This document shows, piece by piece, positions 34,913 to 48,116 of a DNA stretch of 64,000 bases. Below the pieces are notes generated by a model, which worked only from the letters and a program-made list of their open reading frames with translations, was not told where the DNA came from and made no database searches. The stretch is from positions 1,243,353 through 1,307,352 of the forward strand of contig OX393568.1 in NCBI GenBank assembly GCA_947652115.1. The letters are read 5' to 3'. Within the stretch, counting starts at the first letter, position 1, and every line of letters starts with the position of its first letter. The translations under genes and the position numbers were made by a program. The stretch is from Blastomussa wellsi (lineage: Eukaryota; Cnidaria; Anthozoa; Scleractinia; Plerogyridae).

Positions 34913-36709
34913 AAATATTAGTGTCAGAAGAAAATAATTCATATTAATTACAAGGCTTAAGAGGAAAAATACATAATTTAACACAAGTACTATACATATT
35001 GGACCACTAAATGCCAAGCTTGGTTAAATTCGTATTTTACTTCATTTACATATCATACTCAGTCTGGCAATAATCTATTTAAAATGAAAACAAACCAAAA
35101 TGTTACTAAATGTATTTTCTAGTAAATTAAGATACCTTTTTGTAACATAACATGCTTTGAACAAATTATTAATAATTAATTAAAAAGGTTTCCATGGTTG
35201 TGCACACGCGTCCCCAGAGCTTGTTTGTTTAAATGGCGGTGGATGGTCTCTGTCCACCAGATAATCGCTATCAAGTGAGTGTTAATAAAGGAAATTTCTG
35301 GTATGCTTTCCACTGAGTAGTCCTCATCCTTTGATCAACTGCAAGGTCTATTAAAGTAATTTTTAATTATTAGAAATGTAGTGTAAATATTAAGTAAGTT
35401 AAATAGGCTTAGTTTAGACAATGTCACTTAGTTGGTATATAAATTTGTAATCTTTGTTTCTTTCATAAATAATGCAACTTTAAAAAGTAAAATATGAAAT
35501 ATGAAGCTCAGGAATAGTCTGACCTCTGGCAAAGGAGCCATGTTATAATGGCCTTTAATTTCTAAAATTAAAAGTTATGAGTGGATTTATTTCCACTTAC
35601 AGTAACAAAATATATTACAAGCTTGAGATTTCTATCTGCTGAAGGCTGGCAAGGGATAGAGCCACCAGAAAACGAATAGCTAGTATAATAAGTCTCCCCA
35701 TTAAGACAACTGAAGTAAAGTGTAAAAGTCTTTTTTTTTAAGAGGCTTTTACAGAATATAAGGGAATGTATTACTGTGTGAATACTTTTAGTTTATGCAA
35801 GTAGTTTATGTTGCATTTGAAATTGCTACTATGTTGATGTTCAACTTTATTATTTTGTGTAGCCTCTTCATGTTCCCCTGTGAATAATAACATTATTAAT
35901 TAATGGGAATTTCTTGGTTAATGTCAGTGTTACTTTGCAGTGCCTGGTCAAACAAAAGTCTCTGTAGTGTATCCAGTGCTTGCAGCTAGTTGTGAAAATC
36001 AGCTGGTCTGGTTTTTCTTGCCTGGTTTGCATGTGATTGGCTGATAGCCCATGGATACACAAATGGGACTTCACAGTAATGTAGATGACCATTGCATACC
36101 TTTTATTAATTAGGTACAGTTCATAAGAGATGGAAAGTGTGAAATGCTAATGCTAGGTCTACTGAGGCTGTCAATATCACTACAAATACAAGCTCTATTG
36201 GAGTGCTTATAACCAATCAGAAAATCTTGGTTGTGGCACTTGCAGTCAATCCATGTCATGCATTACATTCCTCTTGTAATTCTCTGATTGTTGAGAACAA
36301 ACCTTTTACATGCAGCATGGGCATTGGGCACTTGAGGAAAACGTTCACCAATGGTTAACGATTAAGCTCCTGAGAGCTGTCACCTTTTTCTATAACAAGG
36401 TGGCGGAAATAATATTATACTACTGGTGCCCAATTCCTGCACGACATGTAAAAGGTCTAGAGCACTATAACATCCTAGAAAAGATAATACCAAAATAGTT
36501 CTCATTATCTTTGATAAACTGGCAAAGTTTTCATGGAAATTTGAATCTCGCAACATATTTCCAAAATTGACGTACAGATTTGAACAATTGATTCAAATTT
36601 CTCACATTCATTATTTATTAATTTGTCAAGTTAAAACGGGAAATCAGAACCATGACTGTGGTTTGGTTTTAATTAGCATAGATCTTTGCAATAATCTTGT
36701 TTGGTTTGA

Positions 36710-36850
36710 TATATTAAACACTTGAGAGAGTGTCATCACATTTCCAAACACCTTGAAGTTCATTAAAAATTCTGCTGTACATTGTATTTTCAATTCTCTT
36801 CTCGGTGTTTGTAAATTTGATGAAACACTGTCTCGTGTTTGATACATTAC
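36710..36850. repeat. Inverted repeat, ACACTTGAGAGAGTGTCATCAC family
   Basis: Left TTAAACACTTGAGAGAGTGT and CATCACATTTCCAAACACC pair with GGTGTTTGTAAATTTGATGA and AACACTGTCTCGTGTTTGAT. Related sequence occurs at about 4735-4800 and 12290-12380. Confidence 0.65.
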
Positions 36851-37176
36851 TTCAAAACTATTGTTCACGCATGGTGTAGATTGACTATAACACAGCACTG
36901 AATATTTTAACGTACACTGAATCTCTCACTAACTATCTAACACCCAAATGTTTAATTGATGCTACTTGATATGTTGTATTAAAATGTTATGTTCAGATCA
37001 GTCCAGCTGAAAAAGACCAGAGACTTTGGTGCATCATTTAAGGAAAATAATGTCAAGTAATTTAATGCTTTGTCAACAACAATGAAGGCAATTAAAGAAA
37101 TGTTACAAATACCAGTTAAATATATTTTTCGCATTTCAAAGTCCAAGTCTCGTCCTCTGTAAATTGGCTCACTTGG

Positions 37177-37349
37177 TTATTGACCATTTTTGCATTGCCC
37201 ATAATACACCTTGTTTACCCCCCGAAAATTTTACATAAGCATTGTCTTCCGATTCTCTTGGGACGACTGTAATACCCAGGAGAATTAGGAAACAAAGGTT
37301 ATGCAAAATTTTGGGATGTATCATGGGTAATGCAAAAATGGTCAATGAA
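37177..37349. mobile_element. MITE with TTATTGACCATTTTTGCATT ends
   Basis: TTATTGACCATTTTTGCATT and GCCCATAATACA are mirrored by TGTATCATGGGTAATGCAAA and AATGGTCAATGAA; inner CCGAAAATTTTACATAA pairs with TTATGCAAAATTTTGGG. Confidence 0.85.
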
Positions 37350-37945
37350 CTTCTTCACACTTACTTTTCGTGAGCCACAAATCCACCCCGTCCCTCCCAG
37401 GGGGTACTACTCCCTTATCTGGGTTACACAGGGACGTGCCGCTAGATAGTGTATGGTTTTTTACCCTAAGTCTTGAACAGGGTATATAATTCAAGCGAGT
37501 CTGGGTATAGATATTCAATGTAAAGGAGTTTCCTAGGCAGAGCATGGCTTCAAGACTTTTAAGCATTATCCTAAATCATCGGAATATCTGTAGCTGGGCA
37601 GCAGTCAACATTGCATTGTTTTTCAGGACTAGATATTAGCACCACAGTATAAAAAAACTGTTCTCCTTTGCCTGAAACAGGGTATGTGTTTGACGTTATT
37701 TTTGTCCTAAACAGGGTCAGTTTCAGACCTACCAGTACCTCCAGCAGCACTCCTATACCCAATCTGCCAAGTGCCCCCCTCCCCCCCCACACACACACAC
37801 ACCCAGGCCCATTCCTCTGATCTGTAAATGCACCTCCAGAACTTGAGATAGGATTGTGGTCGGTTTCCTGGCTGCAAATTTGTTGTCAGGTGCACAGTAC
37901 TGTATTTCTGCATCATTCAGTTCTGCTATTTTCTTATTTCTTTGG

Positions 37946-40229
37946 TCATCCAATGCGTGGAGTCTTAACAATTGTTTGTGCTCTGTCCACATAGATCCTC
38001 ACTCGCTTCTCTTCCAGATTTTGTATAACAAAGCTGTTTTCAGGAATAATTTGAATCTGTAATGACAAACATTACAGTAACTATATTACTTAAGCAATAG
38101 ACCACACTTTCTATGGGTTTATAGGGGTAATAACCCACGCGGGATGTTTGGGAGAACACGAGAAAAGTTTGTAAAGCCGCAGGTGAGTGATTTACAAATT
38201 TTTCGAGTGTTCTCCCAAACATCCCAAGTGGGTTATTACCCCTATAAACCCATAGAAAGTGTGGTCTATTGCTTTTATATAATAATTCAGAAGACGCACA
38301 ATTTTTCCATGGATTTACCGGCACAATAAACCATAGCTGATTGACCGATCAGAGCACGTGCATTGATTTTGTTGTTATATAAACTATAATAATATTAAAC
38401 AATATATTTTTTTTTTATTTAGACATGAATTAATGTACAGCATTGCTGATGTTATCATGCACATTACATTACTATATATCTATTATTATTTTATTTATTA
38501 CGTTTATTTTACATTTGAAGTAGTTAGGTGAGAGTGATTTTAAATACGATATTTTAAGAGACCACATCATGTCAGCTTTTGCTGGCTTTCATGCAGGTCC
38601 TCTATCCTGGTCTAAGTTGAAGGGAGGAGAACCTGGAGAAAACCCTTGGGGCGAGGTGAGAACCAAAAACACACTCGAGCCACATATGGCACTGGGCCGG
38701 AACCGAATGTGGACCACATTGGTGGGACCGAAGGTGAGTGCTCTGAGCACTGCACCATCCTCACTCCCCCAGATTGTAGTGACGGTCTTAAGGCCGTGGC
38801 AAACAAGGACACATTTTGTGTCTGCAACAAACATTTCTGCGTTTGCACACACAACAAATCGTCATAAGCAACAATGTGTCCTCATTTGCCACCACCTTTA
38901 CTTGTAATCTTTAATAACAACTTTTTTCCTTGCAATAGACCCAAATATAAAGATATAGCTACATTTATGTTCGTCACTCAGAAGAAACATCTGACAACAG
39001 AATTAATTTACTTTACCTTAAAAATAACGTCGAGGTGATGGAGTTAGATATTTATATTGTCAAAATATTAAAACAGGACTGGGGAAGCAGGGTGGCTTTT
39101 TCCAGACAAACCTCAAATTAATTTAAATGAGTCTAAAATGATCTTAAACCAATCAAACTGGCACTTCTCAGAATAACATATAATTAATTTGATATTATTT
39201 ACACGTGTTAGCATCAATGACATCAATGTTCTATAAATTCTAGGCTGCCATATTAAAATTTAAAACAAATCAACTAAGGAGTACATTATTTTGATACAAA
39301 ATAGTTACTTTTAATCCAGGATGCTCCTTGTCGATAATCATAGTTGCTTCTTCTGCATCCTGAAAAAGTTTTTATTTATTTTTGGGACTTAAAGATTCAT
39401 TTTTAAATGTAAAGATTTAAAATAGAAAAAATATTTATTTTTTGCTGAAAACTCTTGAGAATATTATTAGATCAGTACCTATAAATTATAAATTTATACA
39501 GCAAGAAGCCCAAAAGTTTCACCACTTTTATTGAATTTGCATAATTTCTCCTGTGCTGTCAATTTAATAATTCGGATGTGAATTAATTAAAGGTGGCCAC
39601 AGCTTTAGGCTCCCTGCAGTAAAGATGGCTTACATTTGCTGGCACTAAATGAATTCTCGTAAGTGAACAGACGTTTGTTGATTGTTAAAAATAGCAGATT
39701 AAATTGAAATTATTTACCTGCGACATTTTTTTACCGAAGTGACTTGTGCATATAAATTAGCATAAATTAAAAAAATGGTTTATTTATCGTCTCCTCGCAG
39801 AAAAAACCTTCAAGCCGAAACTGCTCGTGAGCTAAGACTAAAATAATTTCTTCTTGAAAAGGTATTCAATTTAGAATTTTATTCACCGCAGAGTCTTATC
39901 TTTCAGAGGTTATCGCTCTCTATTATAAAAACTCATGGGGTTCGATCACATAAACCTACGCAGGCTGCTTTCGATTTCACAATAAAAATCTGAGCAATGA
40001 TCTATCGAAATAATTCTCCCTTGAAAGACAATCCGATCGCATAGATTTTATAAATACTATAAATGTGCTGGTTTTTAAGTAGATATTTCGCTATACCATC
40101 TGTTCCCATGATTACTGACAAAAAATAGTAACATTAAAAACATACCTTTCCTACAAGTTCAGGCCATTCTGTCTTGGGTATTTTCTGTTCCTTCTTCCAT
40201 CTGAAAAATTTCTGTTTTAGAAGAGACAT
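37946..40229 (-). CDS. Potato inhibitor I (MEROPS I13) family protease inhibitor, three short exons
   Basis: Predicted serine-protease inhibitor of 81 residues, assembled from three small exons: 40229-40146 (28 codons, ATG at 40229), 39359-39309 (17 codons) and 38056-37946 (36 codons plus stop). All junctions are phase 0 with GT-AG borders (GGAAAG/gtatgt, ttttcag/GATGCA, TTAAAA/gtaact, attacag/ATTCAA). The first exon carries KTEWPELVGK, the second DAEEATMIIDKEHPG, the third IIPENSFVIQNLEEKRVRIYVD and a PRIG C-terminus, in the order and spacing of eglin c and plant inhibitors of this family. There is no signal peptide, so it is probably intracellular. Cysteines are absent, as in eglin. The reactive loop is unusual: where eglin has V-T-L-D, this protein has V-I-Q-N, so P1 would be glutamine, while the two loop-supporting arginines (KRVR) are kept. 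A palindromic element sits about 35 bp upstream of exon 3. Activity is unknown. Confidence 0.88.
38091..38277. mobile_element. Palindromic MITE, full copy, next to an exon
   Basis: Arms of about 70 bp: TAAGCAATAGACCACACTTT, CTATGGGTTTATAGGGGTAA and TAACCCACGCGGGATGTTTG pair with the inverse on the right, ending AAAGTGTGGTCTATTGCTTTTA. It sits about 31 bp upstream of the 3' splice site of inhibitor exon 3. A half copy is at 815-899. Confidence 0.9.
38575..38775 (-). repeat. Third tRNA-like SINE family, one copy
   Basis: Reverse complement reads GGGGGAGTGAGGATGGTGCA then GTGCTCAGAGCACTCACCTT, CGGTTCCGGCCCAGTGCCATATGTGG and CTCCAGGTTCTCC. This looks like a common coral-type SINE with A box TGGTGCAGTG...GAGCACTC. 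Located in the inhibitor's second intron. Confidence 0.55.
38795..38900. repeat. Short repeat with GTGGCAAACAAGGACAC ends
   Basis: GGCCGTGGCAAACAAGGACA and TGTGTCCTCATTTGCCACCACC are inverted. A second copy, with CAAGGTGTCCTTGTTTGCCACCACC, is at about 13675-13750. Confidence 0.65.
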
Positions 40230-41513
40230 TTTAGTAAGAGTAATTACAATTCATCTTGGAAGCATAATTACCAAATCATGCTGACAAAATCGATCGATGT
40301 AAACACAAGATAGAGACTCGTCATGGCATCGAGGCGATATTTGGCGGGAATGTAAAATGTTTTAATAGTATTACCCCTCTCCTCCCTCCCTCTTCACTAC
40401 GTTTTAGGTCTGCATAAAATATTTTAGTTTCCAGCGTGTGGATGGAAGGATCTTTTATAACACTTTCTTGAATTTCAGGTAAGAAAAGATAGACTTTATA
40501 AAAAACTACGATGAGACATATTCCCATAACAATAACATTAATATGAGTGTTAGTTTTATCGATCCGCGGTGGTTTTTTTCATAATTTCAGTGAAAGATTT
40601 GCGCGCATACTGTACCCCATTCCTCTTCGGTTGGTCCAACACGTTCCTGGAGGCCATTTCAAAATCATAAAAATAAGCGGGATCTGAAAGATTTCAAGAT
40701 CTTAAATAATTGAAAGTGAGAAAAGAAGCCTGAAAAAATTCAGAGCTTCAACGCGATTCGAACCCTTGAGCACCGCAGTTGATAAATTAATTACTTCACA
40801 TGTACTTTACTTTGTACTCATAGCACAAAAACCTCTTACATAAACAACAAATTCGCACTGGAATTAATTTTCACAGTGTGGAATATAAAAAACGAGTTAT
40901 CGTATGCTTAAACTATCAAACAGAATCGGTATATTTTTAAAAGAGTTTATTCCCGAATCTGAACAGATTAGGACAACATCGAAACTAGAATCAATTGTTG
41001 CTTTCCCCGTGTTAGCTCTGAAATCATCTGGACGAAAAAGGGGATCTGGAGCCCCATGTTATATTTGTTAAAACAGACTGAAAAATATTAATAGCGCACT
41101 TGAACTTAAAATTTCAACAAATCAGGAAATATTTCGCTGGTTGACCAAATATTGAAAGATTGTCAAAGTTCTAGAAACCAAAATTTATGTTGTTTCCTTT
41201 TTTATTTAGTTGACCCAAACATAAGCTAATCCTTTCTACGTAAAAAATATTATTGTAAAGAGGTCTAGAATTGTTGTTTCTGAAAAGAGTGACATACAAG
41301 GTATCAAGAAAACCCTTGACGAGAAAATAAATCGCAAATGTCAAAGTACATGGTTATCAATCACTGACCCACCCCTCCCCTGAGCAGTCACATTGTGCAG
41401 CTCGTGATATGGAATGAGGTGTCCTGTTTCGAAGGTCGGGCAGATCTCTCAGAAGTTGTAGAGTTTGTTTAGCATAGCTTAGCATGTGCTCTCTTTAATT
41501 TGGATGCGAACTT
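40230..41513. promoter_or_regulatory. Divergent upstream region, inhibitor / VSP
   Basis: About 1.3 kb between divergent starts. AT-rich with no recognised gene. Two small upstream ORFs lie just before the VSP start: 41484-41498 (ATGTGCTCTCTTTAA) and 41504-41521 (ATGCGAACTTATGGATAA), the second overlapping the VSP ATG in another frame. No clear core promoter motif was seen. Confidence 0.45.
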
Positions 41514-44500
41514 ATGGATAACCCGAATTTCAGTGCAAGGTATCATCGCTACGGCAGCCAAGAAAAACTCGTTACAAAAATGAACGGAGAGGAAGAGGAT
41601 GACGATTATGACGAAGAAGCCGATGATGATGAAGAAGAAGACGAAGATCTGAGAGAACAAGAGTACGACTTCGTCCAGGTCTCAGTTTCTCCGAGGCATA
41701 TCCACTTCGTTACTGACGCCTCCCTCAGCTCTTGGAGTGATCCAGAAACAGTTTGGGAAAAGACTACTTGCTTAGGGTAAGTAACTGTATATTTAAGTAT
41801 TCATTGATCTGCTTATAATTTGTACCTTGTGGTGCGCCGAATAGACACAACAACCATGTCTGAAAAGTTCTGTGGGAATATGCCACTATTTAACCCACAA
41901 AGTACATGCTTTAGTTAATTAAACTCATTCTTACAATGGAGATTTTCGTTTCCTTTTGTTTTGTTGCAAACTTTGATACTTTTCGATTGCCTTCAAGTTC
42001 TAAAGTTACTTGTATTTTCTTGTCATAATGGCAATTTACATAACGACAATGATCGTAGAGTAAACTTGAATTGGGCTTTATGGGGTCATAAGTTCAGTTA
42101 TGACTTATGAGATTTCAAGCCACCTGCTAAAGAATTATCGGCATTTAAGGTTTGCAAGAGAATATGTGGTTGTCTGTCTCAGTTTGTGCTCAACAGGTTA
42201 AATATTCTTACTGTACTAGTTTTTGTTTATCAGTGGAAAAGTCCAGGTTTTGGTAAATATACGTCAAAATTATGAAGTTCTGTGTCTCTACAAGTCCTTG
42301 CATAAAATTTTAAGAAAGGGCAAGTTCTGTTGTTGGGAACGGTTTGCTATTGTTAAAGAAGTTCAAGAGGTTTATATTCCAATCAAGCATTTGCAAGTCC
42401 ATGTCTGTTATTGGGTTGGTAGAGCCTTAAGATGATTCAATGGTTTTGCACTGCGTATCTCTCACTGCGCATAACAAACTGGTGGTCATAAAAAGGAGTT
42501 TCTGCAGAATGATCATTAAATGGGGTTGATCGAAGAGTAAAAGTTAATGAAAATGTCGGAAAGGCAAGTTTTCTGGCCAAGATGAGTCTTAATGTTTCAA
42601 AATTTGTATAACGTATAAAGTGGTAGTGTCAGTTGTTGAGTTCGACTAACGGAGGATGGCTGTTAAACTTGTAATGAGCCACTACAATGGCATTTAAGCT
42701 CCCACTAACGTCCTAATTGCTGTATTTCAATGAAAATTCCTTAAAATATTTTCTTTGATTCTGTCTTCCACCTTCCAAGTCTTCGCTCAAAAATCGGCAA
42801 AAATGCAGGTTGTGTGCACATTCAGCAGCTCTATCCCGATAACGAGTACTGTGACCCCCATTTTTTATTTCATGATTTTAATAATAATAATAATAATAAA
42901 AATACAAATAAAATAAAAAATTACCAGAAATCTATGGCCAGTTTTCTGGAAATTGAACTAAATTGCATGGATTCAGCTATACAGGGCCCAACAACACATA
43001 TCAAAAATAAGTCTATTTTGGAACGTAAAGTAAAAACAAAGGTGTTCAAAGAATGTTCATGAATAACAATAAAATTTGAGACTCGTTTGGGGAAGCGCTA
43101 TTTCCATTCCTGGTGAATTAAATTCATACAACCTCTCCCAGATACAGAATGAATCTCCTGGTCTCTCGTCTTACAGGTCACCAAATCTCCTGGAAACAGA
43201 GGAAATTTCTTAAAATACAAGTTAAATTTACTCTTACTTTGGCGATTTTGTGAAGAAATTTTGAAATATTTGATGCCTTTTTTTGTGGATGAATTGGCAG
43301 TGCTCTATTTTAACTCTGTTTTGAGGACTGAACGGACGTGTCTTGGCACAAAATTGGCGGCCTCCTGGATTTAATTTTTTTTGTTGGGATCTCTGTAATC
43401 ATATTGATAACAACATTTATTTGGTACTTTATTTACCACTGACAGAAAATTCAGAGAGAACCTTAGAAGAATTGTGGAGCATTTCTGTTTCAGGTTGGTG
43501 AAACTAATGTATTGTCTTGTGTCTATCAAGAATACAGGGTTTTTATTTGTTTTAAAGAAGTCCATAAGGGTATTGCATAATATTAAACAGCCTCTTATTA
43601 TAAACAATTAAATAAATGTTTTCCTTCTGTTTGTATTTTTACAGAGTATTCAGTCTCCTGTTAGTATTGGCAGATATTATTATTGTAATTGTTGATTTGG
43701 CCACTGCAGGAAACATAGAACATGTAAGTAGTGCTATGTCAAACTGTCTTTTACATTAAATAAGTAATTTTAAGATTTTGAAGAGCAGTACAATTTTTAA
43801 GATCTGACCAGTAAATTTTTTAATAATAAACTGTTCTCCTTTTTCTCAAAATCAAATTTTCGTGATTATTTTTAATTAGCATTTGCAAGAATTTGATGTC
43901 GCACTGTAAAGTGAAAAAGTTTAAACTTATTTTTTTGTTAATCTGTTTGTGGTACAAATTAGATAATATACATCAGTCATGCCCTGAATAACAGAGTGTT
44001 ATTTCTGACAATTGAGTCTGCGAATTAGGCAGAAATAAATATTTTGTTGCCTAAAGCCCGAGCACCATGGTTAATGATGCAGTGGTACATAAGAGGGAGT
44101 ATATCTAGCACATGTTGTCCATCTTAGCCTCAGAACCAACTGTTCACCTTTGGCTGATGTCAAATAAGTTTGAGAACTTAATATTTTGTTTGGACTGTGA
44201 AGCCTTGTAGGATGGGCTGCTAACTGCTTAGAATTTGGGCGTGCCATGGTTCCTTCCCAGATTTCCTATCATATTTCTCTCCAAAAGGTTTTTTTATGGC
44301 TTCCATATAGCCACAGTAGTGTCTTTGTGAGCAGTTGCCTAACTCTGTTTATCCCGACGTGGTGAGGTTAAGATGTCAGTGTTGTATTAAACCTATTTTT
44401 GATTGTGTAAGCTATTCATTATATATCAGGATTGATTGTATGCATACATGTATGTGTTGTATGTATGACTTGGTTCTCGACCAGCATCCCTAAATAAAGC

Positions 44501-47500
44501 TATTTGGTTTACACTACTAAAAATATTATTTTTTGTGTAGTGTAGACAAAATAAAATATGTTTCAGAGCATAAATCACAGTATTTGGCTTAGGCTGCTGG
44601 TTTGTTTATTTACCAATTTTGTAAATACATACTGTTAGCAAATTTAGTAAAATTGGTTTACATGGAAACCTGAACAGAGATAATGTTAGCTTACCTAAAA
44701 AAATTTAAATTTCCAAAATAATTCACTTTCTCTTATTCTTGCAGAGCCTGGAAATAATTTCAATCGTTATAGTAACGTACTTCTTGATTGAGCTTCTACT
44801 TAGAATCTTTGCATTGGGGTGAGTATTTTCTTAATAACTCAAGAACCTTCTAAGAAAATTAAGTTACGGTTAAATGGCATTTCTTTGCCGCGCATTGTTT
44901 TATGCAATTTAACCCCCTGGAATTATTTCAACTTCTGATTTCTTGAGCCAGGCCATCTGATAGGGTGCGGAAAAAATGAAAAATTATGTAGAATTATTCG
45001 TGTCGGCCATTCCATTTGTGTTCCAATTGTGTTCCCTTGAGATGCATGGATTTCAAAATTTCTAGATCTCTGCATTCCTTCTCTGTGTTACCAAGGGCAG
45101 CATTGTTGTACATGGCGCTCTGCAAATTTCACTGAGCCAAACAATTGAGACTTTGGCAATGATTGGTTAAGTTAATATTTTTCTTTTCTGTTTTGATTGC
45201 TATGTCAAATATAAAGTTTATTCACTTGTAGAAGTAGCAGCATTCATCAGGGTAGTGAACATTTTGGTTGCATGTCTAGGAAGGCAATGTGTATTTAAGA
45301 GGTTATCGTGGCTGTTCCTGCATCTACCTTGACTCTTGGCAGAATTCCACTATCTCACCATAATTTTTAGTAAAATGTGTTTTTTCCTTTGCAGAAAAGC
45401 CTTCTTTCACAGGTGGCTTGAAATCCTAGACTTGGTTGTGGTTGTCGTCTCCTTTGTCCTCACATTGGTGTTTTCTCTTTTAACTTTAGAAGAACATGGT
45501 TATGCAAAGTGAGTAACTTTATATCTACTTAAAAAATTTAATGCAATAGCAAAGAGCCCAATAATGTTTCGCTATTGAATTACATTTGTTATTTCTTGTG
45601 TTTTTAATTCTATTTTAATAATGCATTATTTTAGTTGTACAATGTTGTGTATTATTTAATAAACCATCATGATGTTGTTTTTTGTTTTTAGACTTATTAT
45701 CACAGCTCGTCTTGTGCGAGTTCTTCTGTTTTTAAGAATTGTAACTGGAAAGGATCAACTAGAAAGAGCAACAAGGAGAATGGTAAGAAATTACAACCTG
45801 GCAAGGCTGGATAAAAAACTGGAATGAAAATTACTGTCTATCTTCTACTGAGTTGACAGCCACTTCTCCACAAATGCCAGGATTTTTGTCCCAGTCACAT
45901 CTATTAACATCCTTTATACTACCTCTAAGTTAATTCTGCTTGTATGATGGCCATTGTGACTAGAGATTCAAGTGTATCATGGGTTAAAAAGAGAGTTTTC
46001 TTATCATCAAGGAAAAAATTTGAGATTTTACAACATCTGCTCATCTAACTTTTTTGTCTACTTCTAGATATCACAGAACAAAAGGAGATATCAAAAGGAT
46101 GGCTTTGATTTAGATTTGACATATGTTACAGGTAACGATATCATCATCATTATAATCATAATTATTGTCATCATCACTATCATCATAATAATTTTATTAT
46201 ACACAAAAGTACAGTTTCTCCATTAGTAGAAGTCATCATCGCCATCATCTTTGTCATTATCATCATTGTAATCATTATCATAATTTTATGTTATAGACAA
46301 GAGTACAGTTTGTCCATTAGTAGAAGTAATCATCGTCGCCGTCGTCGTCGTCATCGTCATCATTGTCATCATCATTTTATGTAGTTACACAGAAGTACAG
46401 TTTGCCCATTGGTAGCAATCAACAGCTTCCCGTAAAGTTTAGACAGTTTCTCAGGCCTACGTACCTAGTATTCATATTTTTTGGCAAGAGTAGAAGACTG
46501 GTCAATGCTGTTTTAATTCAATCTTTAATTGCTAAGAGAGTTCAGTGTCTAATTTCCCCCTTGAGTATCAGTAAGTAGTCAAAATATTTGTTACAGGTCA
46601 AATTGTCTGCAGGTAATATTTTTAAAGTAGGTAATTTTTTTAACTTACTGTTATATTTATTGTAATCTATAAAAAAAGTCATCCATCCCTCCCCTACTAC
46701 CTGTCATTCCTCTCCCCCTACACAACCTTCCTCCCCCCCCCCCCCCCACCCAACCTACATGATGGATGGAGAGAGACAATGTGACGTACGTGTCTTGCTC
46801 AAGAACATAACACAGTGCCCCGGTCATGACTTGAACTTATATCGTCCGATCCAGAGTCCAGCACACTTTTCAGTGATGGTAAATATATTATATTCACAGG
46901 AACATTTTTTCTCTTTAATTATACAGAGAGGGTTATAGCCATGTCATTTCCATCATCTGGAAAACAAAAGTTGTATCGTAACCCAATCTTGGTAAGTTTT
47001 CAAAAATTTTGAATTGCACTGAATGCTCGTGATTACAATAACACGCTATAGGTACTGCATAGCTAAGCTTGCATGTTTTGCTAGAAGGTTGGTATACTTT
47101 TATTAAGATGCAACTCTGAATTTCAAAAGGTTCAGTAAAGTAATTTGTGTTTTTTACAGGATGTTGTACGGTTTTTAGATACTAAACATCAAGACCATTA
47201 CAAAGTTTACAATTTATGTAGTAAGTACACTTGTTTGTACAGTTGTATAACCTTAAGGTAAAAATTTAATGTGCTTGGTGGCAGTCATTTTAGCCATCTG
47301 TAATGTATCATGATAGTCGTTTTTTCTACCTTTAGTTCAAATGCAGTGGATCAATTGATTAATGTTTAATAATATTATGCTTTTTTTGCATAACCAATTT
47401 TACTGAAAATTAATTTGAAGACTCATTGAACCCCTGCATTCAACCCCTCCATACAAAGATGGCCCTAAATAGATTGACACTGAGTTTACCATTGCAAAAC

Positions 47501-48068
47501 TTGACAAGATTTGTTTATAATAGAAAGGTACAGATCTTGCTGGTGATAGGAAATGTAATTACATTATTTAACCAGGTGAGAGAAGCTATGATGCATCAAT
47601 GTTCCACGACAGAGTGGAAAGAATTCCGATTGATGACCACAATGTTCCAAGACTAAGGTTGGAATGACTGAGTACTTGTAATCTAATGTGTCTATGATTT
47701 CAGGGTTGGGGAGGTTATTAACGTTATTTTTAATTACAATTATATTTATTTATAATTAATTTTTTTACTAACAGTAAGTTATTACTTATAATAAAATTAA
47801 AAGTCACTGTAAGTTGTTTCCTTTTCAGCCAGTTGTTATATTTTACTCACAATGTGAGAGAATGGCTTGACCGTGATCCCAAGAACGTTATCGCAGTGCA
47901 CTGTAAAGGTGGAAAAGGTAAACAAAGCAAAACTATCTCCTATTCAAGAGGAATAATAAGACATGAAAATAATTTACTTGAAACGTGTTTCAAGAAGGGC
48001 TGGATAAGTACATGCAATAGCAGTACAGTGTAGTGAACATGTAAGTCAAGGTCTTTCATATTGTGTAG

Positions 48069-48116
<48 letters not shown>

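Larger units (their letters stand above)
34913..37945. other. FCHSD 3' region and spacer
   Basis: No exon recognised. The first part is likely FCHSD 3' UTR with an AATAAA at 35284. It then holds a TCATCACATTTCCAAACAC inverted-repeat element (about 36710-36850), a MITE at 37177-37349 and a GGTATGGTTTTTT-type repeat (about 37370-37800) that is also seen at 57870-58220. Confidence 0.55.

Noticed and set aside
37753..37945. Reading frame continuing beyond inhibitor exon 3
   Set aside because: The real exon stops at TGA 37948-37946; the remaining sequence in another frame is 3' UTR and repeat.
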